Source of the DNA: Aurantimonas sp036549475
GTDB lineage: Bacteria > Pseudomonadota > Alphaproteobacteria > Rhizobiales > Rhizobiaceae
NCBI RefSeq assembly: GCF_036549475.1
Contig: NZ_JAZHLI010000020.1
Location: forward strand, 1-64,000
DNA: 64,000 bases
Direction of reading: 5' to 3'
The translations under genes were made by a program, and so were the position numbers. The notes beneath the pieces are model-generated. The model ran no database searches. It was given only the letters and a program-made list of their open reading frames with translations, and was not told the origin of the DNA. Positions 16,768 to 25,668 of the stretch are shown one piece after another (the stretch's first letter is position 1; every line of letters begins with the position of its first letter).

Positions 16768-17973
16768 TCAAAGAAAGCTCTCGCCGTGGCGCCCCGCGGG
16801 CAGGCCGAGATGCGCCGCGATGCTCTCGCCGATATCGGCGAAGGTCTCGCGGCGTCCGATGGCGCGGGGGGCAACGCCCGGTCCGAAGCCCAGCACCGGC
16901 ACCGTCTCGCGGGTATGGTCGGTGCCGCGGAAGGTGGGGTCGCAGCCGTGATCGGCGGTGATGATGGCGAGATCGCCTGGCCGCAACCGCGCCTCCAGTT
17001 CCGGCAGGCGCGCATCGAACGCCTCGAGCGCGGCGGCATAGCCGGCGACGTCGCGCCGGTGGCCGTAGAGCATGTCGAAATCGACGAAATTGGCAAACAC
17101 GATATCGCCGTCGCCCGCATCGTCGATCGCGCCCAGCATGGCATCGAACAGCGCCATGTTGCCGTCGCCCTTGCGCACGTCCGAGATGCCCTGATGGGCG
17201 AAGATGTCGCCGATCTTGCCGATGGCGATGACCCGGTGGCCGGCGTCGACGGCGCGGTCGAGGATGGTCGGCTCGGGCGGCGGCACCGAATAGTCGCGGC
17301 GGTTGCCGGTGCGGCGGAAGGTTTCGGCGGTCTCGCCGACGAAGGGACGCGCGATCACCCGCCCGATATTGAGGGGGTCGACGTGTCGCCGTGCCACGGC
17401 ACACAGCGCGTAGAGCCGGTCGAGGCCGAAATGGGTCTCGTGGGCGGCAATCTGCAGCACGCTGTCGGACGAGGTATAGAAGATCGGCTTGCCGGTCGCG
17501 ATGCTCTCCTCGCCGAGCGTGGCGATTATCGTCGTGCCGGAGGCATGGCAGTCGCCGAGAATGCCGGGAATGTCGGTGTCGTCGGCGATCTGCCGGATCA
17601 GCGAATCGGGAAAGGCCGGCACCGTGCGCGGGAAATAGCCCCAGTCGAAGGTCACCGGCACGCCGGCAATTTCCCAATGGCCGGACGGGGTGTCCTTGCC
17701 GCGGGAGACTTCCTCGGCGCTGCCCCACAGGCCGGCTGGCGATCCGTCGCCATCGCGCCCGGCGGCGTGGAAGAGGCCGAGCCGTTGCATGTTCGGCAGG
17801 CTGAGCGGGCCCTGCCTGACCCCGGCAAGGTCGGCGTCGCCGGCTTCGGCGCGGTCGAGAATATGGCCGAACGTGTCGGCCCCTGCGTCACCGAACGCGT
17901 CGGCGTCCCTGGCATGGCCGATCCCGAAGGAATCGAGGACGATCAGAACCGCGCGCGTCAAGCTTGTCTCCAT
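16768..17973 (-). CDS. deoB: Phosphopentomutase
   Basis: It interconverts (deoxy)ribose-1-phosphate and 5-phosphate, linking the phosphorylases to DeoC. The 401-residue product belongs to the alkaline-phosphatase superfamily: LIVLDSFGIGHARDADAFGD with metal-binding Asp14, GKDTPSGHWEIAG with the phosphothreonine site, IFYTSSDSVLQIAAHE, and VFANFVDFDMLYGHRRD and ITADHGCDPTFRGTDHTRE near the end. It is the first gene of the - strand salvage unit; the upstream pilus-associated gene on the same strand ends 126 bases away, so a promoter is probably in that gap. Confidence 0.96.
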   Translation of the reverse strand: METSLTRAVLIVLDSFGIGHARDADAFGDAGADTFGHILDRAEAGDADLAGVRQGPLSLPNMQRLGLFHAAGRDGDGSPAGLWGSAEEVSRGKDTPSGHWEIAGVPVTFDWGYFPRTVPAFPDSLIRQIADDTDIPGILGDCHASGTTIIATLGEESIATGKPIFYTSSDSVLQIAAHETHFGLDRLYALCAVARRHVDPLNIGRVIARPFVGETAETFRRTGNRRDYSVPPPEPTILDRAVDAGHRVIAIGKIGDIFAHQGISDVRKGDGNMALFDAMLGAIDDAGDGDIVFANFVDFDMLYGHRRDVAGYAAALEAFDARLPELEARLRPGDLAIITADHGCDPTFRGTDHTRETVPVLGFGPGVAPRAIGRRETFADIGESIAAHLGLPAGRHGESFL

Positions 17974-18099
17974 GACCCGTTAGCCGGCCCGCCTGGCGCC
18001 GGCTGTCCGGTGCCGGCGTGCATACGGTCACGCAGATAGTCGGGGTGGCGACGATTCACAGGGGAAGCCGGGCCTGGCGCCGGCAAAAGCAGCGCCGTG

Positions 18100-18564
18100 C
18101 TACTGCTTGGCGGCATCCATCGCCATGCCCTGGCGCTGGGCATATTGCTGGGCGGCCTGGCCGAAGCTTTCGTCGTTGTCGCCGATGGTGACCGTCGGCT
18201 CGCATTTGGGAGCGCAGGCATAGGTGACGCGGCTCGCCTGGCGATAGACGCGCACGGTGTTGTCCTCGAAGCTCTGCACCGCGACCTGCTGGTCCATGAT
18301 GACATCACCATCCGCATTGAGAATGACGAGGTTGGTGATGCCGTAGCTGCGACCGGTGAGCACGAGGCGGTTCGAGGAGAGGACCGCGACGTCGACGATT
18401 GCCGGGTTGCCGACAATCACCGTGGCAGCCGGGTTGTCGATCTGCACGATCCGCGCATGGTCGACCTCGACCGGAAGAACGCCGGTACCGTCGAAGGCGC
18501 TTGCGGTGGCGCATGCAGCGAGGACAATCGTCGCAGCCAGTGCGGCGCAAGGGTAGCTGGTCAT
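18100..18564 (-). CDS. Secretin-associated pilus assembly protein (N-terminal domain only)
   Basis: A 154-residue exported protein with one copy of the domain found at the N-terminus of CpaC-type secretins: VEVDHARIVQIDNPAATVIV, NPAIVDVAVLSSNRLVLTG and YGITNLVILNADGDVI. The signal peptide runs to about residue 21 (LAATIVLAACATASA). The ATG at 18564 has GGGA 8 bases before it; an ATG nine bases earlier is the alternative. It is divergent from the Flp pilin gene and CpaC carries the same domain, so a periplasmic role in pilus assembly is likely. The LAACA segment could be a lipobox, which I cannot exclude. Confidence 0.8.
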   Translation of the reverse strand: MTSYPCAALAATIVLAACATASAFDGTGVLPVEVDHARIVQIDNPAATVIVGNPAIVDVAVLSSNRLVLTGRSYGITNLVILNADGDVIMDQQVAVQSFEDNTVRVYRQASRVTYACAPKCEPTVTIGDNDESFGQAAQQYAQRQGMAMDAAKQ

Positions 18565-18618
18565 GTGGCTCATCCCGATCTGCTGCTGGAATCCTCTCTC
18601 TTGATAGCCCGGTCTTGG

Positions 18619-18633
18619 TAAACGCCGGATTAA
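18619..18633. promoter_or_regulatory. CtrA-like box upstream of Flp pilin
   Basis: TAAA-CGCCGGA-TTAA, one mismatch from the TTAA-N7-TTAA binding pattern of CtrA, the alphaproteobacterial cell-cycle regulator that controls pilus genes in Caulobacter. It lies in the divergent region between the secretin-associated gene and the pilin gene. Short motif, so a chance match is possible. Confidence 0.3.
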
Positions 18634-18801
18634 GCTGCAACCCAAGTAAAGGTGACAATTTTAAGCAAGAACTGAAGGGAAAATAAACCACGCAGCTTAA
18701 GAGGATCGCAACCGGACGCCCTTACAAATGGGCCATCCGATCGACGAAGCTGTCGACGGGGATGCTGCTTCAAACGGTTTCTGGAAAACAAGGAGTTCCC
18801 A

Positions 18802-18987
18802 ATGTCCAAGCTTTTCGCTCGCTTCGCCAAGGACGAGTCCGGCGCGACCGCCATCGAATACGGCCTCATCGCCGCGATCATGGCCGTTGCTCTCATCGCT
18901 GCCTTCCCGTTCGTGACCGGCGGTCTCACCACCTCCTTCACCAACATCGGCACGATGCTCGACTCGACGCCTTCCACCATCAACTAA
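18802..18987 (+). CDS. pilA: Flp family type IVb pilin
   Basis: The 61-residue prepilin of the Tad pilus. The leader MSKLFARFAKDESG is cut after Gly14 before ATAIEYGLIAAIMAVALIAA, with the hallmark Glu5 and Tyr6 of mature Flp pilins followed by a hydrophobic helix. The short polar tail TSFTNIGTMLDSTPSTIN is normal. The start has AAGGAG with 6-base spacing, a strong site for an abundant product. CpaA (19085) is the likely processing peptidase. Sequence 5' of the gene contains a CtrA-like box. Confidence 0.95.
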   Translation: MSKLFARFAKDESGATAIEYGLIAAIMAVALIAAFPFVTGGLTTSFTNIGTMLDSTPSTIN

Positions 18988-19030
18988 TCGCGCTGCATCT
19001 CGCGGTGATGCCGCGTGATTTCAAGATCAT

Positions 19031-19067
19031 CAGGACCGGGACGGAGCGCCTGCTTCGCCCGGTCCTG
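19031..19067 (+). terminator. Stem-loop between pilin and cpaA
   Basis: CAGGACCGGG pairs perfectly with CCCGGTCCTG across a 17-base loop. There is no T run, so it may act as partial terminator or mRNA stabiliser, making pilin mRNA more abundant than that of the assembly genes. Confidence 0.45.
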
Positions 19068-19084
19068 GATACTGGAGTAGGCGC

Positions 19085-19597
19085 GTGACGGCCCTTGCGA
19101 TCCTCGTCATCTTTCCCTTCGCCATGCTCTACGCAGCCGCGTCGGATCTGGTGTCGATGACGATTTCCAACCGCGTCTCCATTCTCCTCGCCCTGGCCTT
19201 TCCTGTCGTCGCCTATGCGGCCGGCATGGCGCCCGGCGCGATCGGCGCCCATCTGGGCGTTGGCCTGGTGTGCCTGACCGTCGCCTTCGGCATGTTCGCC
19301 GCGGGCTGGATGGGCGGCGGCGACGCCAAGCTCCTGGCCGCCACCGCCGTGTGGTTCGGCCCGACCACCGCGCTCCTGGAATACTTTCTCTTCACAAGCA
19401 TCTATGGCGGGCTGCTGACCGTCGGTCTGTTGACGGTTCGGAACTTCGTCCAGCCCGTCACCGGCGTCGACTTCGTCGATCGCCTGCTCGACGGCGAAAC
19501 CGGCATTCCCTACGGAATCGCCCTCGGCCTTGCCGGACTGACCGTCTATTCCGGCAGCGTCTGGATCGACATTGCGGCACGCACCGCCGCGTTCTGA
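19085..19597 (+). CDS. cpaA: Prepilin peptidase CpaA/TadV
   Basis: A short (170-residue) type IV prepilin peptidase without the N-terminal methylase part. Catalytic aspartates are Asp21 in the AASDLVSM motif and Asp78 in MGGGDAKLL, on the cytoplasmic side of the membrane. Six hydrophobic segments fit the family. Start is a GTG at 19085. It cleaves the Flp prepilin encoded just upstream. Confidence 0.93.
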   Translation: MTALAILVIFPFAMLYAAASDLVSMTISNRVSILLALAFPVVAYAAGMAPGAIGAHLGVGLVCLTVAFGMFAAGWMGGGDAKLLAATAVWFGPTTALLEYFLFTSIYGGLLTVGLLTVRNFVQPVTGVDFVDRLLDGETGIPYGIALGLAGLTVYSGSVWIDIAARTAAF

Positions 19598-19627
19598 GGG
19601 GCGTTCGTCGCAACGAGACAGGTTTCG

Positions 19628-19642
19628 TTAACCATACATTGA
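19628..19642. promoter_or_regulatory. CtrA-like box upstream of cpaB
   Basis: TTAA-CCATACA-TTGA fits TTAA-N7-TTAA with one mismatch and shares the TTAACCAT start seen in many CtrA sites. It lies in the 112-base gap between cpaA and cpaB, 68 bases before the cpaB start, so cpaB-tadC may have its own promoter. Confidence 0.4.
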
Positions 19643-19709
19643 GAGTTTGTCGGCGATAACCGTTGCGAACAGCCGCATGGTCGCGGCCTCGTTTGCGAGG
19701 AGTTGCCCG

Positions 19710-20528
19710 ATGAATCTAGCCCGCATGGCAGTTGTGGCGGTCGCTTTGGTCGCAGCGGCGGGTGCGGCATTCGTCGCCTTGAACCTGGAGCCCGAGAAGG
19801 TCGAGCCGGTGATCATCACCGCGGCGCCGGCCGAGCCACCGATCAAGCTCGCCGACGTCCTTGTCACGTCCCGCGACCTGTCGATGGGGGAGGCGGTCGA
19901 CGACGCGCTCGACTGGCAGAGTTGGCCCGAGGACGGCATCGGCCCGACGCTGATCCGCAAGTCCGACCGACCTGACGCGATCGAGAAACTCAAGGGCTCG
20001 CTCGCCCGCCAATCCTTCTTTGCCGGCGAACCGGTGCGAGAGTCCAAGCTGATCCGCTCGGACCAGGGCTTCATGTCGGCCGTTCTGCCGGCCGGCAAGC
20101 GCGCCGTCGCCGTCCAGATTGCGGCCGAAACGTCGGCCGGCGGGTTCATCCTCCCGAACGATCATGTCGACGTCATCATGACCCGCCGGGTCTCAGGCGC
20201 GGAGAACCGCGGCGACCAGGTGTTGACCGAGACCGTGCTGCGCAACCTGCGGGTTCTCGCCATCGACCAGACCATCCAGGAGCAGGACGGCGAGAAGGTC
20301 GTGGTCGGATCGACCGCGACCCTTGAGGTCGACCCGGACCAGGCCGAAGCCCTGACCGCCGCCCAGCAGATCGCCGACCGGCTGGTGCTGTCGCTGCGCG
20401 CCCTGGCCGATTCCGTCCCGGGTTCTCCAGGCTATGCCGCCTTCCTGCTCGCCCAGGAAAACGCCCAGAACGGCAAGATCCGGGTCGTGCGCTACGGCCA
20501 GTCCTCCGAAATCACCACCAAGGAATGA
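19710..20528 (+). CDS. cpaB: Flp pilus assembly protein CpaB (RcpC)
   Basis: The 272-residue product has an N-terminal membrane anchor (MAVVAVALVAAAGAAFVALN), then a SAF-type domain (IKLADVLVTSRDLSMGEAVD, FFAGEPVRESKL) and AGGFILPNDHVDVIMTRRVS, the typical RcpC-like core. The ATG at 19710 follows GAGGAG; the upstream frame is not coding. It acts in the periplasm with the secretin. It is followed by cpaC. Confidence 0.92.
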   Translation: MNLARMAVVAVALVAAAGAAFVALNLEPEKVEPVIITAAPAEPPIKLADVLVTSRDLSMGEAVDDALDWQSWPEDGIGPTLIRKSDRPDAIEKLKGSLARQSFFAGEPVRESKLIRSDQGFMSAVLPAGKRAVAVQIAAETSAGGFILPNDHVDVIMTRRVSGAENRGDQVLTETVLRNLRVLAIDQTIQEQDGEKVVVGSTATLEVDPDQAEALTAAQQIADRLVLSLRALADSVPGSPGYAAFLLAQENAQNGKIRVVRYGQSSEITTKE

Positions 20529-20563
20529 CGGGCACATCGATGAACCATTCGAGAGGATCAGAC

Positions 20564-22150
20564 ATGCTACGCGCCCGGCTTCGCAAACTGGTGGTCGTCA
20601 TGGCCGCTGCGTCCACGGCACTTGCGCCGCTCGCGACCTTGCCGGCCCGTGCCGAGCAGACGGTGGTGAATGTCCGGCAGGGCAGCCAGTCCGTCAATCT
20701 CGGGCTGAACAAGACCAAGGTCATCGTCCTGGAGGCCGACGCCCACGACATCCTTGTCGCCAATCCGGCGGTCGCCGATGCGGTCACCCGTGACGCACGC
20801 CGCATCTACATCTTCGGCAAGCAGATCGGGCAGACGAACATTGTCGTCTTCGACCGCCAGAATCGCCAGATTGCTTCCATCGACCTGAAGATCGAGCGCG
20901 ACATCACCGGGCTCGAGGCCACGATCCGCAAATACGTCCCGTCCTCGGTGGTCCAGGTCGAGATGCTGAACGACAATGTCGTTCTGAACGGCACGGTGCA
21001 GACGCCGCAGGACGCGGCAAAGGTCGAGCGTCTGGCACGGCTGTTCGTGACCGGCGGCGAGGGCACGACCGGCCAGTACATCCAGCAGGCGACCGCATCG
21101 GGAGGTGCCGGTGGCGGCGACGGCGACGTCGGCTTTGCCCAAGAGGAACGCCGGCAGAGCCAGATCGTCAATCTCCTGCAGATCCAGGGCGAAGACCAGG
21201 TTACGCTGAAAGTCACCGTGGCCGAGGTCCAGCGTTCGGTTGTCAAGCAGCTCGGCTTCAACGGTTCGGCATCCGACGGAATCTCTTACGGCAATATAGA
21301 CAATCCATTTGGACTCGGGAAGACGATCGCCGACAACATCGTAAGCGCTGCCGGCAGCATTGGCGGCTTCGATGTCGCGGGCCAGCTCAATGCCATGGAA
21401 CAGGCTGGCGTCATGCGAACCTTGGCCGAACCCAGCTTGACGGCAATTTCGGGTGAGAAGGCCAGCTTCAAAGTCGGCGGCGAGTTCTCGGTTCCCTCGG
21501 GCCGCGACGTCACGCAGGAAGTGCCAGAAACACGAGACGTCGTCGGGGTCAATCCGATAACAGGTTTGCCCATCTACAAGACGACTCCGAAAGTTCCGGG
21601 ATTCGTTACTTATGAGAGCCGCGAGATTGACTACGGCATCGGTCTCGACTTCACGCCCGTCGTGCTTTCTCCAGGCCGCATCAGCCTCAAAATTCGAACC
21701 AGTGTTTCTGAACCGACATTCGAGAGTCCGTTCAACATTTCTGGCGACAAGTATGGACCGGGCGTCGGCGTCATCGGCATCAGGAAGCGTCTTGCTGACA
21801 CGACGGTCGAGCTGCCATCCGGCGGCTCGCTGGTGATCGCCGGGCTGGTGCGTGACGAAGTTCGCCAGGTGATCTCCGGAACGCCCGGGCTGTCGAAGAT
21901 CCCGGTGCTCGGGACGCTGTTCCGCTCGCGCGACTTCCAGCGCTACGAGACCGAGCTGGTGATCATCGTCACGCCCTATCTGGTGCGGCCGGTTCCGCGC
22001 CAGGCGCTGGCCCGCCCGGACGACGGCTTCGCCCTGTCGAGCGACGGTGCCGCCAACTTCCTCGGCCGCGTCAATCGCGTCTACGGCCACATGGAAACCA
22101 AGCTGCCGCCCGGCCGGTATCACGGCGTCGTCGGCTTCATCTACAAATGA
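20564..22150 (+). CDS. cpaC: Secretin CpaC (RcpA), outer-membrane pilus channel
   Basis: The 528-residue product forms the outer-membrane ring through which the Flp pilus passes. Order: signal peptide (to about residue 31, LPARAEQ), N-terminal pilus domain (LEADAHDILVANPAVADAVT), BON-like domain (VVQVEMLNDNVVLNGTVQTP), and a secretin domain with VMRTLAEPSLTAISGEKASF, IDYGIGLDFTPVVLSPGRIS and LPSGGSLVIAGLVRDEVRQV ending in ETELVIIVTPYLVRPV. Start is the ATG at 20564, after AGAGGA with 6-base spacing; earlier ATGs (20525, overlapping the cpaB stop, and 20540) have no ribosome-binding site. Within 21280-21760 the DNA is slightly less GC-rich, with no break in frame. Confidence 0.94.
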   Translation: MLRARLRKLVVVMAAASTALAPLATLPARAEQTVVNVRQGSQSVNLGLNKTKVIVLEADAHDILVANPAVADAVTRDARRIYIFGKQIGQTNIVVFDRQNRQIASIDLKIERDITGLEATIRKYVPSSVVQVEMLNDNVVLNGTVQTPQDAAKVERLARLFVTGGEGTTGQYIQQATASGGAGGGDGDVGFAQEERRQSQIVNLLQIQGEDQVTLKVTVAEVQRSVVKQLGFNGSASDGISYGNIDNPFGLGKTIADNIVSAAGSIGGFDVAGQLNAMEQAGVMRTLAEPSLTAISGEKASFKVGGEFSVPSGRDVTQEVPETRDVVGVNPITGLPIYKTTPKVPGFVTYESREIDYGIGLDFTPVVLSPGRISLKIRTSVSEPTFESPFNISGDKYGPGVGVIGIRKRLADTTVELPSGGSLVIAGLVRDEVRQVISGTPGLSKIPVLGTLFRSRDFQRYETELVIIVTPYLVRPVPRQALARPDDGFALSSDGAANFLGRVNRVYGHMETKLPPGRYHGVVGFIYK

Positions 22151-22881
22151 CCGGTTCTGGGAGATCGCAGGTGCAAGACCGTTCGCAGATCATCGGCCGC
22201 CGCCGCCCCCGCACGTCCCTGGCCGCGTTGTTGCCGCTGGCCGCGGTGCTCGTCGCCAGCGGCTGTGGCAACATCCACAATGTCGAGGTCGGGTCGATCC
22301 CGGACGACTACCGGACGCGGCACCCGATCGTGGTATCGGAGGACCAGGAGGCGTCGGACATCCCGATCGTGATGTCCGACGCCCGCCTGTCCTATGCCAA
22401 TCGCGGCCGTGTCGAGCATTTCGCCGACCGCTTTCGCGCCTCGGGTGCCGATTCCATCCAGGTGATGCTGCCGACCGGCTCGGCGAACCAGTATGCTGCC
22501 GAGCGGGTCTCCCACGAGATCGTCGAAGCGCTCCGTGGCCGCTACATCGAGCGCGACCGCATCTTCGTGCAGCCTTATTCGGCGGTAGGGGCAAGCGGTC
22601 CGACGCCGATCCGGCTGGCCTATTCGACGCTGGTCGCCAAGACCGGCCCCTGCGGCCGCTGGCCGGACGATCTGACGGACACGTCGGAAAACAAGAACTA
22701 CTTCAATTTCGGCTGCGCCAGCCAGCAGAACCTCGCCGCGCAGATCGCCGACCCGCGCGACCTGCTGTCGCCGCGCGGCGTCGATTCCATCGATGCCGGC
22801 CGGCGCACCACGGTGCTCGACAATTACCGACGCGGCGAGCCGACGGCGACCCCCGCCGGTTCCAGCGATGTCAATTACTGA
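22147..22881 (+). CDS. cpaD: Pilus biogenesis lipoprotein CpaD
   Basis: A 244-residue lipoprotein with signal LAALLPLAAVLVASGCGNIH and lipobox Cys about 40. The body has DDYRTRHPIVVSE, PTGSANQYAAERVSHEI, FVQPYSAVGASGPTPIRLAY and NYFNFGCASQQNLAAQIADP with DLLSPRG, all CpaD hallmarks. It overlaps the secretin gene by four bases (ATGA) and probably acts as its pilotin. Ends sharing one base with the alternative cpaE start. Confidence 0.94.
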   Translation: MTGSGRSQVQDRSQIIGRRRPRTSLAALLPLAAVLVASGCGNIHNVEVGSIPDDYRTRHPIVVSEDQEASDIPIVMSDARLSYANRGRVEHFADRFRASGADSIQVMLPTGSANQYAAERVSHEIVEALRGRYIERDRIFVQPYSAVGASGPTPIRLAYSTLVAKTGPCGRWPDDLTDTSENKNYFNFGCASQQNLAAQIADPRDLLSPRGVDSIDAGRRTTVLDNYRRGEPTATPAGSSDVNY

Positions 22882-22898
22882 TGGGAGCCGCGGAAACC

Positions 22899-24173
22899 AT
22901 GCAAACTGCTTTGCGCGCTGCGCCGGACGCCTCTCACGACGAAGCCGCCGGGCTCGAGAATGTTCGGCCGATTCCGCGCATCTCCATCCAGGCCTTCTGC
23001 GAAAGCGAGGCCGTCGCCAAGCCGATCGAAAATGCCGGCGGGGACCGGCGCATGGCCAAGGCGCACATGCGCGTCAACATGGGCGGCATCCGGGCCGCGG
23101 TGGAGCATTTCTCCGGCGCGCCGACGCCCAATCTGGTGATCCTGGAATCGAAGCTTCCGCCGCTGGAACTCATCGCCGAGCTGGAATCCCTGTCGGAGGT
23201 CTGCGACCCGGGCTCCAAGGTCGTGATCATCGGCCACTACAACGACGTCGCGCTGTATCGCGACCTGGTGCATCGGGGCGTCTCGGAATATCTGGTCGCG
23301 CCGATCTCGATCGCCGACATCATGGCAGTCATCGGCTCGCTGTTCACCGCGCCCGATGCCGAGCCGCTCGGCCGCTCGATCGCCTTTGTCGGCGCCAAGG
23401 GCGGCGTCGGTTCCTCGACCATCGCGCACAATCTGGCCTGGTCGATCTCCAAGCTGTTCTCCAGCGACGTGGTGATCGCCGATCTCGACCTGCCCTTCGG
23501 CACGGCCAACATCAATTTCGACCAGGACCCGGCCCAGGGGATCGCCGAGGCGGTGTTCTCGGCCGAGCGCATGGACGACACCATGCTCGACCGGCTCCTG
23601 TCGAAATGCGCCGAGCATCTGTCGCTACTCGCTGCGCCTTCGATGCTCGACCGGACCTACGACTTCTCCACCGACGCCTTCACGGCGCTGATCGAGACCG
23701 CCCAGCGCGGTGCGCCGGTGGTGGCGCTCGACATTCCGCACGTGTGGAACGACTGGACCCGAAGCGTGCTCGCCTCGGCCGACCAGATCGTGATCACCGC
23801 CACGCCGGATCTTGCCAATCTGCGCAACGCCAAGAATCTCGTCGACATGCTCGCCAAGCTGCGGCCCAACGACCCGGTGCCGCACCTGATCCTCAACCAG
23901 CTGGCGATCCCCAAGCGGCCGGAGATCTCCCCCGAGGAATTTGCCGATCCGCTCGGCCTCGAGCCGATCGCCCAGATCGCCTTCGATCCGCAGGCGTTCG
24001 GCAACGCGGCCAATAACGGTCAGATGCTCGCCGAACTCGATGGCAAGCATCCGGCCGTGGAGGCATTCGAGCACGTCGCCCACGTGCTGACCGGACGCAG
24101 CACGGCCAAGAAGCCGAAGAAGCAGGGTCTTCTCAACCGGCTGCGCCACAGCGGCAGAGCGACCAGGGAGTAG
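22899..24173 (+). CDS. cpaE: Pilus assembly ATPase CpaE (MinD-like)
   Basis: The 424-residue product has an N-terminal receiver-like part (VILESKLPPLELIAELESLS, SKVVIIGHYNDVALYRDLVH, GVSEYLVAPISIADIM) followed by a MinD/ParA-type ATPase with deviant Walker A (GAKGGVGSST), VVIADLDLPFGTANINF and a late VVALDIPHVW. No phosphoacceptor pattern was identified in the receiver part, as usual for CpaE. The start is the ATG at 22899 with GGGAG upstream; an ATG at 22881 overlapping cpaD is possible. In Caulobacter it helps localise the pilus machinery at the pole. Confidence 0.92.
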   Translation: MQTALRAAPDASHDEAAGLENVRPIPRISIQAFCESEAVAKPIENAGGDRRMAKAHMRVNMGGIRAAVEHFSGAPTPNLVILESKLPPLELIAELESLSEVCDPGSKVVIIGHYNDVALYRDLVHRGVSEYLVAPISIADIMAVIGSLFTAPDAEPLGRSIAFVGAKGGVGSSTIAHNLAWSISKLFSSDVVIADLDLPFGTANINFDQDPAQGIAEAVFSAERMDDTMLDRLLSKCAEHLSLLAAPSMLDRTYDFSTDAFTALIETAQRGAPVVALDIPHVWNDWTRSVLASADQIVITATPDLANLRNAKNLVDMLAKLRPNDPVPHLILNQLAIPKRPEISPEEFADPLGLEPIAQIAFDPQAFGNAANNGQMLAELDGKHPAVEAFEHVAHVLTGRSTAKKPKKQGLLNRLRHSGRATRE

Positions 24174-24181
24174 CGGCAGCG

Positions 24182-25666
24182 ATGTTCGGCAAACGCGGAA
24201 GCGAGACCAATACCAGCACCGGCATGGGTCTGTCCTCGACCCTGCCGAAGCCGGCGGCAGCGCCGGTCGCGGCGCCCCCGCCGCGCGAGCCCGTGTCGCG
24301 TGCACGCGTGGCCCCGGCGCCCGCGGCCGAGCCTCGGGCACCGGTCGCCAGCGATACCTCGGCGGCGGTGCGGCCGGACAGCTACTACGCCCGCAAGGCC
24401 GAAGTGTTTGCCGCCCTGATCGACACGATCGACCTGTCGCAGCTGGCGCGGCTCGACGCCGAGAGCGCCCGCGAGGAAATCCGCGACATCGTCAACGACA
24501 TCGTCGCGATCAAAAGCTTCGCCATGTCGATCTCCGAGCAGGAGGACATGCTCAGCGACATCTGCAACGATGTCCTCGGCTACGGGCCCCTGGAGCCGTT
24601 GCTGGCGCGCGACGACATCGCCGACATCATGGTCAACGGCGCCCGCCAGACCTTCATCGAAGTCGCCGGCAAGGTCCTGGAGACCAATGTCCGCTTCCGC
24701 GACAACCAGCAGCTCCTGAACATCTGCCAGCGCATCGTCAGCCAGGTCGGCCGGCGCGTCGACGAGACCTCGCCGATCTGCGACGCGCGCCTGCCCGACG
24801 GCAGCCGCGTCAACGTCATCGCACCGCCGCTGTCGATCGACGGCACCAGCCTGACCATTCGTAAGTTCAAGAAGGACAAGCTGACCCTCGATCAGCTTGT
24901 CCAGTTCGGCGCGATCTCGCCGGAAGGCGCGCAGATCCTGCAGATCATCGGCCGGGTGCGCTGCAACGTCGTGATCTCCGGCGGTACCGGCTCGGGCAAG
25001 ACGACGCTGCTGAACTGCCTGACCCGCTACATCGACACCGACGAGCGGATCATCACCTGCGAGGATTCGGCCGAGCTGCAGCTCCAGCAGCCCCATGTCG
25101 TGCGGCTCGAGACCCGCCCCCCGAACATCGAGGGCGAGGGCGAGATCACCATGCGCGACCTGGTCAAGAACTGCCTGCGCATGCGGCCCGAACGCATCAT
25201 CGTCGGCGAGGTCCGCGGACCCGAGGTCTTCGACCTCCTGCAGGCGATGAACACCGGCCATGACGGCTCGATGGGCACGATCCACGCCAACTCGCCACGC
25301 GAGTGCCTGAACCGCATGGAATCGATGATCGCCATGGGCGGCTTCTCGCTGCCCTCGCGGACCGTCAAGGAGATCATCGTCGGCTCCATCGACGTGATCG
25401 TCCAGGCCGCCCGCCTGCGCGATGGTTCGCGCCGGATCACCCACATCACCGAAGTGCTGGGCATGGAAGGCGACGTGATCACGACGCAGGACCTGTTCGT
25501 CTACGACATGAACGGCGAGGACGCCCAGGGACGGATCCTCGGCCGGCACCGCTCGACCGGCATCGGCCGGCCGGCCTTCTGGGACCGGGCCCGGTACTAC
25601 AACGAGGAGCAGCGGCTCGCAGCGGCCCTCGACGCCGCCGGTGTCGACGAGACGGCGGGGCTCTGA
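24182..25666 (+). CDS. cpaF: Tad pilus secretion ATPase CpaF (TadA)
   Basis: The 494-residue motor ATPase of pilus extension and retraction. An Ala/Pro-rich N-terminal stretch of about 60 residues precedes the core: GYGPLEPLLARDDIADIMVN, the Walker A GGTGSGKTTLLNCL, the Asp box TCEDSAELQLQQPHVVRLE, Walker B RPERIIVGEVRGPEVFDLLQ and the His box GSMGTIHANSPRE. It starts 8 bases after cpaE and tadB follows after two bases. Cytoplasmic, membrane-associated through TadB and TadC. Confidence 0.95.
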   Translation: MFGKRGSETNTSTGMGLSSTLPKPAAAPVAAPPPREPVSRARVAPAPAAEPRAPVASDTSAAVRPDSYYARKAEVFAALIDTIDLSQLARLDAESAREEIRDIVNDIVAIKSFAMSISEQEDMLSDICNDVLGYGPLEPLLARDDIADIMVNGARQTFIEVAGKVLETNVRFRDNQQLLNICQRIVSQVGRRVDETSPICDARLPDGSRVNVIAPPLSIDGTSLTIRKFKKDKLTLDQLVQFGAISPEGAQILQIIGRVRCNVVISGGTGSGKTTLLNCLTRYIDTDERIITCEDSAELQLQQPHVVRLETRPPNIEGEGEITMRDLVKNCLRMRPERIIVGEVRGPEVFDLLQAMNTGHDGSMGTIHANSPRECLNRMESMIAMGGFSLPSRTVKEIIVGSIDVIVQAARLRDGSRRITHITEVLGMEGDVITTQDLFVYDMNGEDAQGRILGRHRSTGIGRPAFWDRARYYNEEQRLAAALDAAGVDETAGL

Positions 25667-25668
25667 CG

